A stretch of 64,000 bases of DNA from positions 18,864 through 82,863 of the forward strand of contig MGRJ01000030.1 in assembly GCA_001798135.1 (NCBI GenBank), given 5' to 3'. Numbering within the stretch: position 1 is the stretch's first letter; each line of letters begins with the position of its first letter. This document shows, piece by piece, positions 38,677 to 45,226 of this stretch. A program made the position numbers and the translations under genes. The notes below the pieces were generated by a model that had not been told where the DNA came from, did no database searches, and saw only the letters and a list, made by a program, of their open reading frames with translations. The DNA comes from Deltaproteobacteria bacterium RIFCSPHIGHO2_02_FULL_40_28. Its GTDB lineage: Bacteria > UBA10199 > 2-12-FULL-40-28.

Positions 38677-38977
38677 GGGTGTGATTATATAGCATACCCA
38701 ATGCTCAGGCAAGTTATAAATCTATTTTCCAGAACATCGGTTTTCATCCGATATTCAAAAGCAACTCAAGTGATTATTATGTTTGTTTTATTTAGTTATT
38801 TCAATGAATTTTCAAAAGGTTGGAAACCGAGAGAAGCATCTGAAGTTACATTTCATGGATAAATTTATCGTAAAATCAGGGAGGAAAAGTTGTAGAGAAA
38901 AATAAAGAAAAATGATTATTTTTTATGTAGGGACGCGATAAATTACACCCCTACAAAAGGAATGTGGCAGTAGTAAT
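38677..38977. other. Gene-free stretch with a small hairpin
   Basis: AT-rich and without a supported gene. It holds a hairpin ATCGG-TTTTCAT-CCGAT (38735-38751) and, at 38926-38960, a degenerate TAGGG...CCCCTAC pair followed by CTACAAAAGGAATGTGG, which recurs near 41711. Confidence 0.6.
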
Positions 38978-39283
38978 TTAAAGTATCCCTTGATATTCAA
39001 AACTTACCAAAAGTTTTGCTTTTAATGCCCGCGCAATTCGCTCTAAAAGATCAAGTGATGGCGTACGCTTATCTATTCCGGATTCTAAGCGAGCAATAAC
39101 AGTTTGGCTGGTTTTTGCGCGTGCCGCAAGTTCTGCCTGAGTAATACCAACTTTGAGACGAGCATCACGAATCAACCGAGCAATTTTACTAATAGATTTT
39201 TCGTGTTGAAAATAAAAACTAAACTCAGAATCTTTGAGTTCTTTTTTGATTACATCCTTTAAGGCTATTCTTTTTGCTTTCAT
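38978..39283 (-). CDS. XRE-family antitoxin (HigA-like) next to a broken toxin
   Basis: A 101-residue protein with an HTH at about residues 45-70 (ITQAELAARAKTSQTVIARL) and the C-terminal LERIARALKAKLLVSFE typical of HigA-type antitoxins. Start set at 39281-39283 (MKAKRIALKD); the frame upstream belongs to toxin remnants in another phase. The toxin gene that should precede it is truncated (39225-39445), so this is probably an orphan antitoxin. Confidence 0.85.
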   Translation of the reverse strand: MKAKRIALKDVIKKELKDSEFSFYFQHEKSISKIARLIRDARLKVGITQAELAARAKTSQTVIARLESGIDKRTPSLDLLERIARALKAKLLVSFEYQGIL

Positions 39284-39445
39284 GATAATGACGAAACTGA
39301 ACTCTGACAGAGTTGAAACTATTCTGTTCAATCTGATCAAGCGCTTCCAATAATCGAGCTCGTTCCTTTTTTGGTAAATCCTTCATGTAATCCAACACAG
39401 GAGATCTACCAGAAGCAATTGTATAAAGGGTCTGTTGAAGAATGT
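39225..39445 (-). pseudogene. Remnant of a HigB-like toxin gene
   Basis: Read on the minus strand, the frame gives LYTIASGRSPVLDYMKDLPK, then KERARLLEALDQIE, which is the N-terminal part of a HigB/RelE-family toxin (compare the usual ASG-SPV-D-L-K...). No start codon is left: the 5' end runs into the family A repeat at 39455. The middle and C-terminal toxin motifs are missing; the frame continues into the antitoxin gene and stops at 39225. Confidence 0.75.
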
Positions 39446-39454
39446 CATTCCTCT

Positions 39455-39523
39455 GTCATCCCTGCGAAGGCAGGGATCCAGAACTTATTGAAAAGACTGG
39501 ATTCCCGCCTCCGCGGGAATGAC
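39455..39523. repeat. Dispersed palindromic repeat, family A, copy 4
   Basis: GTCATCCCTGCGAAGGCAGG at the left, CCGCCTCCGCGGGAATGAC at the right, about 30-nt spacer. It replaces the 5' end of the HigB-like toxin gene. Confidence 0.9.
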
Positions 39524-39657
39524 AGAATTAGTGGAAAACTACATTTTTCAACAAGCCCATAAAAAGTGATTTTCATCTACTTTATGAATATATCCAATTG
39601 GATATAAAATTTCAAGGATTATTTTCAGGCAACGCTTATCGGTGTCATTGATTTTTC

Positions 39658-39689
39658 AATGGCTTGCAAGCGTGCCTGGCACCAAGATT
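39658..39689 (+). repeat. Dispersed repeat family B, copy 4
   Basis: AATGGCTTGCAAGC, GTGCCTGGCACC, AAGATT; a second CACCAAGATT follows. It separates the broken higBA unit from the nucleotidyltransferase unit. Confidence 0.9.
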
Positions 39690-39737
39690 CACCAAGATTA
39701 CGATTACGAAATGACTTTCATTTTCTATCTCTTGGTT

Positions 39738-39743
39738 TATAAT
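39738..39743 (+). promoter_or_regulatory. Likely -10 element for the small ORF/nucleotidyltransferase unit
   Basis: TATAAT, 7 bp upstream of the GTG start of the 47-residue ORF. A poor -35 (CTTTCA) lies 17 bp upstream. A near-palindrome GAAATGA-CTT-TCATTTTC overlaps the -35 region. The short distance implies a very short leader. Confidence 0.4.
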
Positions 39744-39750
39744 CTTTATT

Positions 39751-39894
39751 GTGAAACGCAAAACCAAAAATAGAGCTAAAAAAAATAGTAGAAAAAAGCA
39801 GAAAGTCATTACGCTAACTCCGCAAATGACCCGTAATATCTTGGCTGTTATCCGTTCTGCCGATTTTGTGCAACAAGTACGCTCTTACCTTTAA
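39751..39894 (+). CDS. Small basic 47-residue protein ahead of the nucleotidyltransferase gene
   Basis: A GTG-started frame of 47 codons plus stop. The first 18 residues are strongly basic (MKRKTKNRAKKNSRKKQK), followed by VITLTPQMTRNILAVIRSAD and a short amphipathic end. It ends 5 bp before the ATG of the nucleotidyltransferase gene, so the two are probably one transcript. It could be a nucleic-acid-binding partner or antitoxin; no family is recognised. Only its position, frame and composition support it. Confidence 0.55.
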   Translation: MKRKTKNRAKKNSRKKQKVITLTPQMTRNILAVIRSADFVQQVRSYL

Positions 39895-39899
39895 ATAAC

Positions 39900-40388
39900 A
39901 TGAAAACCGTTCATCCTTATTTTCTTATTCTGGGCAAATTGACCAAAGAGGGGGTGCGTTACGGAGTTGTTGGCCAAATAGGAGCTTCTTTCTATGGCTC
40001 TGATCAAACCACCTATGATCTGGATATTTTTGTGGAACCCCAAGAAAAAAATCTTTCCAAGGTAAGGCGCCTGCTTAAAAAAGAAGGGTTGATAGAAATA
40101 GCTATTGTCGGAGGCCAAGCGGTAAAACCTTCTCCGACAAATAAAGAGGTGATTGATCGGCAGATCACCCTTTTGTATGCCGACCCTTATGGTTTGACCA
40201 TTGATGTGCTTACGGCTATTAGCGGAGTTAATTTTAAAAAGGTTTGGAAAGGAAAAAAACTTTTTAAAATGAGGGAAGAAAAAATTTATGTGGCTTCCTT
40301 AACAGATATTATTCATTCCAAAAAGAGTGCGAACCGACCCAAAGATCGTCTTCATTTGTCCCGACTTAAGGCTTTACTTAAAAAATAA
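39900..40388 (+). CDS. Nucleotidyltransferase-fold protein (AbiEii/DUF6036-like)
   Basis: A 162-residue protein with GVVGQIGASFYG, then TTYDLDIFVEP, and a later Asp in LTIDVLTAISG: the three-carboxylate nucleotidyltransferase arrangement, with Gln in place of the second Gly/Ser of the first motif. The C-terminal part (YVASLTDIIHSKKSANRPKD) is typical of DUF6036-type proteins. It is a candidate toxin-like transferase that could modify tRNA 3' ends or proteins, as known for related MenT/AbiEii enzymes; the target is unknown here. Confidence 0.85.
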   Translation: MKTVHPYFLILGKLTKEGVRYGVVGQIGASFYGSDQTTYDLDIFVEPQEKNLSKVRRLLKKEGLIEIAIVGGQAVKPSPTNKEVIDRQITLLYADPYGLTIDVLTAISGVNFKKVWKGKKLFKMREEKIYVASLTDIIHSKKSANRPKDRLHLSRLKALLKK

Positions 40389-40441
40389 TGCTTTGCACGC
40401 GTGCCTGGCACAAAGATTCTGGCACCAAGATTCACAAGATT
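40387..40441 (+). repeat. Dispersed repeat family B, copy 5 (with duplicated tail)
   Basis: AATGCTTTGCACGC, GTGCCTGGCACA, AAGATT (40387-40418), then a partial second unit CTGGCACCAAGATT (40419-40432). It fills the gap between the stop codons of the nucleotidyltransferase gene and the XRE gene. Confidence 0.9.
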
Positions 40442-40807
40442 TTACACCAATCTTCGATAGTTGCAGTTTAGAGCCTTGGCTAATTTTTTAGCCACTTGAA
40501 GACCGATGGTTCTTTTGTTTCTTTCCATTTCGGAAATATGGCTTTGCCTGATCCCCGTTTTTTTTGCCAGATCTTTCTGAGTCATCTCCTCCCTATAACG
40601 GTAGGCTTGAATTGTTCCACCAGGAGTACCAATGAGGGGATCGCGTTTCTTGAGAATCTCATGCATTTTATCAGAAGAAATATAATCATCCTTGGCTTGA
40701 AGAAGCTTCAAAAGGTCCTTTTTAATTTCTAAAATCCTCGAATAGGAAATACGTGAGGGAACAAACCTAATCCACCCTGCTTTTCCTTCAATAGTAATTG
40801 CTTCCAT
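40442..40807 (-). CDS. XRE-family antitoxin
   Basis: A 121-residue protein with an HTH in the C-terminal half (MTQKDLAKKTGIRQSHISEM, about residues 75-95) and an N-terminal region of about 60 residues that may contact the toxin. It begins 5 bp after the RelE-type toxin stop on the same strand. It should regulate the pair through the palindrome at 41091-41108. Confidence 0.9.
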   Translation of the reverse strand: MEAITIEGKAGWIRFVPSRISYSRILEIKKDLLKLLQAKDDYISSDKMHEILKKRDPLIGTPGGTIQAYRYREEMTQKDLAKKTGIRQSHISEMERNKRTIGLQVAKKLAKALNCNYRRLV

Positions 40808-40812
40808 AATTT

Positions 40813-41082
40813 TTAGTAAATGTCCTTTCTATCGGCAATCTTTTCAATGAAAACCGTGATGATATTGGATTCATATCGATAGATAACTCTATAGTTCCTT
40901 TTTAATTTTGCCTTTAGATAACCATCCCATTTGCCTGCTAAAAATCCTATCTGCCATCCTTTAGGAAATGGACCATCGCGTTCTAAATCATTTAAAAACA
41001 TATCATAAAGCTTTGCAACCTTGGGAGGAATATCCCTCAACATTTTTTCAATCTTTGGCGGTGCTTTTACAATCCATTTCAT
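40813..41082 (-). CDS. RelE/ParE-superfamily toxin
   Basis: An 89-residue protein with the RelE-fold pattern: VKAPPKIEKMLRDIPPKVAK, LKAKLKRNYRVIYRYE and a closing strand IITVFIEKIADRKDIY. The Arg and Tyr in NYRVIYRY are in the expected places for an RNA-cleaving toxin. Start set at 41080-41082 (MKWIVKAP), because the longer frame would translate the palindromic operator just upstream. Toxin-first order with an XRE antitoxin. Confidence 0.88.
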   Translation of the reverse strand: MKWIVKAPPKIEKMLRDIPPKVAKLYDMFLNDLERDGPFPKGWQIGFLAGKWDGYLKAKLKRNYRVIYRYESNIITVFIEKIADRKDIY

Positions 41083-41090
41083 TTTAATAT

Positions 41091-41108
41091 TATCCCATAA
41101 ATGGGATA
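41091..41108. promoter_or_regulatory. Palindromic operator upstream of the RelE-type pair
   Basis: TATCCCATAAATGGGATA: perfect 8-bp arms around AA, 8 bp upstream of the toxin start. It is well placed for repression by the XRE antitoxin. Confidence 0.65.
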
Positions 41109-41291
41109 TTTTCAAGAAATTAATTCAAAACTCAAAAACTCCTAAGCAAGCTTAAGCAATTTTCATGCTAAAAATAGACCCATGAATTTTAAAGGATTAT
41201 GAGAGGGAAATGATTATTTTAAATCAAAAGAAGTTTGAAAATCGAACCATGAGGTAAAGTTGTGGTTTTCGTGCCCTATTTATTTATCTTT

Positions 41292-41350
41292 GTCATCACG
41301 AGGAGGCCTATGGCCGACGTGGTGATCCAGGTTAAAGAGAGCCTGGATTG
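41292..41350. mobile_element. Decayed copy of the GIY-YIG element terminal repeat
   Basis: GTCATCACGAGGAGG...GACGTGGTGATCCAGGTTA (41292-41334) matches the 42-bp terminal repeat of the element at 46889-47262. It is followed after 6 bp by CCTGGATTGC, the inner part of the opposite end. The gene between the ends is missing. Confidence 0.7.
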
Positions 41351-41448
41351 CTTTAGCCCCTACGTTGCCCCCCAACGGGGCCCCTTTGGGTTGGCGCAGT
41401 TCTCGCTCCCTCATGTCTACGATGTGGCACTGATATCAATTATTTTCC

Positions 41449-41480
41449 AATGGTTTGCAAGCGTGCCTGGCACCAAGATT
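41449..41480 (+). repeat. Dispersed repeat family B, copy 6
   Basis: AATGGTTTGCAAGC, GTGCCTGGCACC, AAGATT, identical to copy 4 except at one or two bases in the left part. Confidence 0.9.
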
Positions 41481-41530
41481 GTAAGACTCTACCCCCTCCA
41501 ACTCCCCCTTACAAAGGGGGAGAGTACAGA

Positions 41531-41556
41531 TGGATCCCGGCCTTCGCCGGGATGAC
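41531..41556. repeat. Half copy of repeat family A
   Basis: TGGATCCCGGCCTTCGCCGG then GATGAC: one arm hairpin of family A, without its partner arm. Confidence 0.75.
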
Positions 41557-41602
41557 AAGAGCAGCATGGATGACAGAGTGGGGGAGACATTTTTCAACAA
41601 TC

Positions 41603-41693
41603 CCTCAATGTAGGCGTAACATCAGCTTCATAGGGACTTTAATCCAGGTTTATTGGATTTGAATGCTTTGCACACGTGCCTGGCACAAAGATT
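41603..41693 (+). repeat. Dispersed repeat family B, copy 7 (with extended left part)
   Basis: CTCAATGTAGGCGTAACATC at the left matches copy 3; the core unit is at 41662-41693 (AATGCTTTGCACAC, GTGCCTGGCACA, AAGATT). A 27-bp insertion separates the two parts compared with copy 3. Confidence 0.88.
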
Positions 41694-41745
41694 CGGAACC
41701 CGCCCCTACACTACAAAAGGGATGTGGAACTGGTAGGTAATTTTT

Positions 41746-42996
41746 TTAAGAAGGTAAACTATAAATAATTTTTTCATAAAGCCCTATATATTGAACAAAC
41801 AAAGGAAAAAGAGATTTGGCACCAGAGTCATCCCTTTCGTCCCATGGCACATCAACTAGATCATGCCAAACACTATTTGTTAAATTTGTAGAAATGGGGA
41901 TGGAAATATCTGCTAATTGACTTTTCTGTTCATCACGATTTAAAGTTTTTAACCGTCTATAAATATATTCCTCAACTCCTGCAGGATTAGTATCTTTTCT
42001 CAATAATGCTGAACAATCAGCTGTTAAGTACCATTGCTGGTTACCCTCATAATCAAAATATTCCATTTTAATTTTCCAATTACTATCAACATGAGTAACA
42101 AGGTAAGATTGTTGCTTAGGAAATGTAATAATAGATTTATAATCAGATACTCCAGCTACACCATATACTGGCAAAAGTTGTGAATTATCTCTAATACCAA
42201 GAAAATAGTCATCCCCACCTCGAATAGCCTTAAAACCAAATTCTGCCCTTAAATTACTAATAGCATCGAGCAAAGCAGTAGAATTGCTCAATCTACTATC
42301 TAAAACCCATTCTTCTGTATCACTATGCAACTGCGCTAAATAAGTAGTTACATCTACTTCTTCTAATCGAGCAGTTTCCTCAAGTGTTGGAAAATGAAAT
42401 CCACATTTTGCAACAAGAAGCTGTTTATAAAATTTTTCATAATCAAATACTTGTTCTTTAACAGGATCACTCCAAGGCCAAGCACCAGGAACTTCAACAG
42501 TCTTCATATAATTAGCCTTGTTCATAAAAGATTCTTTCTGAAAATCAAAAAAGAATGCGCCTCCAGCTAATAAGGACAAATCACACACATCTACTTCATT
42601 CTCACGCCCTCCTTTTTTTGCTAAATCTATAAATTCATATCTATACTCACCTGGAATATTTGGATCATCCAAACGGAAAAAAAGAGAAAATGAATCACAG
42701 GATACACCAGACTCAGCAGATAACCTGGCCGTAATTTCATTACGGGCATCTCTAGGTTTTGCACCAATAAAACTTATCAGGTTTTTTTGATCATCTGCGG
42801 AAAATTCATCAAGATTATCATCTGAGCTAAGCACCCCATGAGTATTAACACCTTCACAAATTTGGGTAGCCCCTTCGTGACCAAAGGTATCTAAATTATA
42901 TTTTTCTTCGATCAAAAGAGCATCTGCATCATTAAGCTTACCGTCGCTTTGGTAGAGCTGAACAACTGTTCCGGCAAGCGCATTAAAATCGACCAT
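41746..42996 (-). CDS. Divergent FGE/SUMF1-fold protein with N-terminal EF-hand-like segment
   Basis: A 416-residue protein without signal peptide. The N-terminal 70 residues hold two acidic loops (SDGKLNDADALLIEE and SSDDNLDEFSADD) resembling dockerin or EF-hand units. From about residue 140 the spacing fits the formylglycine-generating-enzyme/C-type-lectin fold: LLAGGAFFF, PVKEQVFDYEKFYKQL, GFHFPTLEETARL (compare RLPTEAEWE), EEWVLD and AIRGGDDYF. Catalytic Cys residues of true FGE are not conserved, so enzyme activity is doubtful. It lies 175 bp downstream of the beta-barrel-like gene on the same strand. Confidence 0.6.
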   Translation of the reverse strand: MVDFNALAGTVVQLYQSDGKLNDADALLIEEKYNLDTFGHEGATQICEGVNTHGVLSSDDNLDEFSADDQKNLISFIGAKPRDARNEITARLSAESGVSCDSFSLFFRLDDPNIPGEYRYEFIDLAKKGGRENEVDVCDLSLLAGGAFFFDFQKESFMNKANYMKTVEVPGAWPWSDPVKEQVFDYEKFYKQLLVAKCGFHFPTLEETARLEEVDVTTYLAQLHSDTEEWVLDSRLSNSTALLDAISNLRAEFGFKAIRGGDDYFLGIRDNSQLLPVYGVAGVSDYKSIITFPKQQSYLVTHVDSNWKIKMEYFDYEGNQQWYLTADCSALLRKDTNPAGVEEYIYRRLKTLNRDEQKSQLADISIPISTNLTNSVWHDLVDVPWDERDDSGAKSLFPLFVQYIGLYEKIIYSLPS

Positions 42997-43171
42997 AAAA
43001 ACCTCCCATGATTATTTAATGAAACACGATAGAATTGACATTGCCCCTTTTGAACTTAGAGCCGAGTGGCAATAAGAGGTATACTTCTTATACAAGTAGT
43101 AAATCAAGGAAAATTAAAAAAAGAAAATGACGCGGTGGGTAAAGATTAAACAGGGTTTTTAAAAGCCCAGA

Positions 43172-44599
43172 CTATAATACTTGTGATAATTCTGTAATAG
43201 CTCTTTCAACACTCTTTCGTGTTAACTCAGTAGAACTTTCTTTAAGATTCTTGCCCTCATCAACAAAGGGAAAATTCGGAATATGTGCTACTGTATGAGC
43301 ATGCCATGTAAGCTTATAAACAGGAGGATCATAACTTGCACCATTTGCAGCCTTCTGCTCTTCTAACTTCCAAGATCCTTCATTCTTTGTAAAACTATTT
43401 TGTCCTCCAGATATATTCCCCCATGAAACTAGAACTGTGCCAGGAGAAGGGTCTGATCTACGTCCTTGAATTCTGTAATAAACTGTTCCAACATCAACAC
43501 CCTTAAATTCCCCTCTGACACTATATGTGAGAATATCCCCACTTAGCTTCGAATCACTATTACCATTACCACTAGCAATAATTCTATCAAAAGCTGGTTT
43601 ATTCTGACCTAATAATATTTTTACCGCTTCATTAATATTTCTAATTGTTACATACCCAACAATTGTTCGGTCAAAATCAAAAGTATTACCACCTAAATCA
43701 TTAATAGTTGGTTCTGGATCCGAAGTGACTTTATTTAACCTTCCTGAAAATTGAGAAGCTGGTACTGGAGGTAAAGGCGCCACAGGCACTGCCCCTGGTA
43801 CTTCAGGAGGAAGTACCACTCCTGGTACATCAGGTACTCTAGGAGGTACTGGTGTTCTCCCACCAGGGGGAACTGGTACTGCTCCGGGGACAGGAGTTAC
43901 GCCTGGTGCTGGTGTTGCCCCTTCTACAGGCAGCGCTTCACCACCCGCTGGTGCTGCTCCTTCTACTGGCGCACCCTCTACTGGTTGCCCACCTTCTTCA
44001 ACTGCGGTTTCTGCACCCTCAGTTGATTCTTCTGATTCTGTATCATCTGTAATTGTTCCTGGCGCAATGCTAAAACGAAGACCCGCCCCAAAAGCCGATC
44101 CACCAACAGAATGACCAATATTGTTATTAAAATAAATCGATGAAACTCCAATGCTTCGATAACCCGCACGCGCACGAAGGCCGGCTGTAAAATCAATCTT
44201 TTTTCCCTTCATCAAAAAATCTAAACCTAACTGCGCACCCGCTCCCACATAGGTGTTGGTGGTTACAAAGGGATCAGAAAGCCCACTCCCAAAAGGAGCC
44301 TGCCCACGCATAATGCCCATCTCGGCATAGGGCCCTAACGAAATGCCAATATTTTTTAAACGAAGTTCGGCACCTGCACTAACATCCAAACCATAGCGGT
44401 CCATCTGAGCATTTGTTTTTTGATCATCAATGTTTTTCCGGGTTTGTGAAACAACAGCAGCACCTTCTATGTAGAGCAAGCCATTATTAGCATGAAAGCC
44501 AAACGTTTCTTCGGTTCCTAAATACGCACCTTCGTTATCCTTTTTTGTTGTGAAAATATCAACGCCGCCACCAACATAGGGCGTAATTTTAATGGCCAT
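43172..44599 (-). CDS. Beta-barrel-like protein with Pro-rich linker and C-terminal domain, no signal peptide
   Basis: A 475-residue protein. Residues 1-185 alternate hydrophobic and polar residues with Gly-rich strands (ITPYVGGGVDIF, YVGAGAQLGLDFLMKG, SAFGAGLRFSIAPG), like an outer-membrane barrel, yet no signal peptide is seen. Residues about 195-285 are a Pro/Val/Gly/Ala-rich linker with VEGA and VPGA repeats. The last 190 residues are a soluble-looking domain (GYVTIRNINEAVKILLG). I do not recognise it. Absence of a signal peptide may mean a wrong start, or a protein acting inside a cell-associated structure. Confidence 0.65.
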   Translation of the reverse strand: MAIKITPYVGGGVDIFTTKKDNEGAYLGTEETFGFHANNGLLYIEGAAVVSQTRKNIDDQKTNAQMDRYGLDVSAGAELRLKNIGISLGPYAEMGIMRGQAPFGSGLSDPFVTTNTYVGAGAQLGLDFLMKGKKIDFTAGLRARAGYRSIGVSSIYFNNNIGHSVGGSAFGAGLRFSIAPGTITDDTESEESTEGAETAVEEGGQPVEGAPVEGAAPAGGEALPVEGATPAPGVTPVPGAVPVPPGGRTPVPPRVPDVPGVVLPPEVPGAVPVAPLPPVPASQFSGRLNKVTSDPEPTINDLGGNTFDFDRTIVGYVTIRNINEAVKILLGQNKPAFDRIIASGNGNSDSKLSGDILTYSVRGEFKGVDVGTVYYRIQGRRSDPSPGTVLVSWGNISGGQNSFTKNEGSWKLEEQKAANGASYDPPVYKLTWHAHTVAHIPNFPFVDEGKNLKESSTELTRKSVERAITELSQVL

Positions 44600-44777
44600 G
44601 TCATGCCTCCCGCTGCAACCTGAATGGGCTCAATTGAATGAAAACTCAAGTAAAACCAATCTTCAAATGCGGTATCGGCCTTCCCTTGAAAAAAGTTGTG
44701 AGGAATTTTTAAATTGAAGTAAAATTATATAACCTATTGATTTATATATGTTTTATTTGTAATTTGAAGGGGGTTGG

Positions 44778-44809
44778 CTATCCTCTTGGATGAGATTTTT
44801 CATGGGCCT
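44778..44809. repeat. Imperfect duplicate of the 3' end of the xerC/D-like gene
   Basis: CTATCCTCTTGGATGAGATT (first 20 of 32 bases) matches 45227-45258 at 29 of 32 positions. It ends exactly where the 123-residue gene ends. Read on the minus strand it would encode AHEKSHPRG plus stop, the XerC/D C terminus with one change. Confidence 0.8.
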
Positions 44810-45181
44810 TTATTTTTTATTTTCTTCTTCGATCCTAACTTTCAAAAATTCTACATCCATCTTATCACTGGGACGAATTGTATCCTTCATGCGAATTAAT
44901 AATTCTTTTTTAACAACAGGAATTGAAACTCCATCTAATGAAAAAAATTCGATGCTATTTTTAGCTTCAGTATAATCAATGCCACAAGCCTTGAACTTCT
45001 GGCGCGCGTGAATAGCGGCCATCTGTTGAATCATCCATTGATGAGCCTCTTTCATAGTTTTAAATCGATAAACCCCTTTAGGAATAAGAGCCCTTCCCTG
45101 AATTTGAGACATTGTTTTTTGTAAAATTCTGGCATCGTTGAGAAAATTCTCTCTTCCATGGCGACTCGTAATAAGCTTCAT
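44810..45181 (-). CDS. Small protein of unknown function between duplicated xerC/D ends
   Basis: A 123-residue soluble protein: TSRHGRENFLNDARIL, ALIPKGVYRFKTMKEAHQWM and a C-terminal Glu/Lys-rich end. The VYRFKT-EAHQWM segment looks like a conserved DNA- or partner-binding stretch, but I cannot name the family. A direct repeat of the xerC/D 3' end flanks it (44778-44809 and 45227-45258), so it may have arrived as a small cassette. There is no adjacent partner gene on the same strand except xerC/D upstream. Confidence 0.65.
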   Translation of the reverse strand: MKLITSRHGRENFLNDARILQKTMSQIQGRALIPKGVYRFKTMKEAHQWMIQQMAAIHARQKFKACGIDYTEAKNSIEFFSLDGVSIPVVKKELLIRMKDTIRPSDKMDVEFLKVRIEEENKK

Positions 45182-45226
45182 AATAATAAATTATAAGACT
45201 CAAAAAGTGATAAGTCAATGAGGGTC

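Larger units (their letters stand above)
41109..41745. other. Gene-free stretch built largely of repeats
   Basis: No supported gene in about 640 bp. From left to right: 180 bp AT-rich without features; a decayed GIY-YIG-type element end (41292-41350); a GC-rich patch; family B copy 6; a hairpin CTCCCCCTT...AAGGGGGAG (41502-41522); half of a family A repeat (41531-41556); and family B copy 7. An open frame across 41262-41555 is made of these repeats and is not a gene. Confidence 0.8.

Noticed and set aside
41262-41555. Open frame of 97 codons on the plus strand
   Set aside because: It is made of the decayed element end, GC-rich patch, family B copy and half family A repeat; no ribosome site and no protein-like composition.
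34618-41693. Family B repeats as an integron attC array or CRISPR
   Set aside because: Copies lack attC core sites and size, there is no integron integrase nearby, and spacing (0.2-2.3 kb) and content exclude CRISPR.
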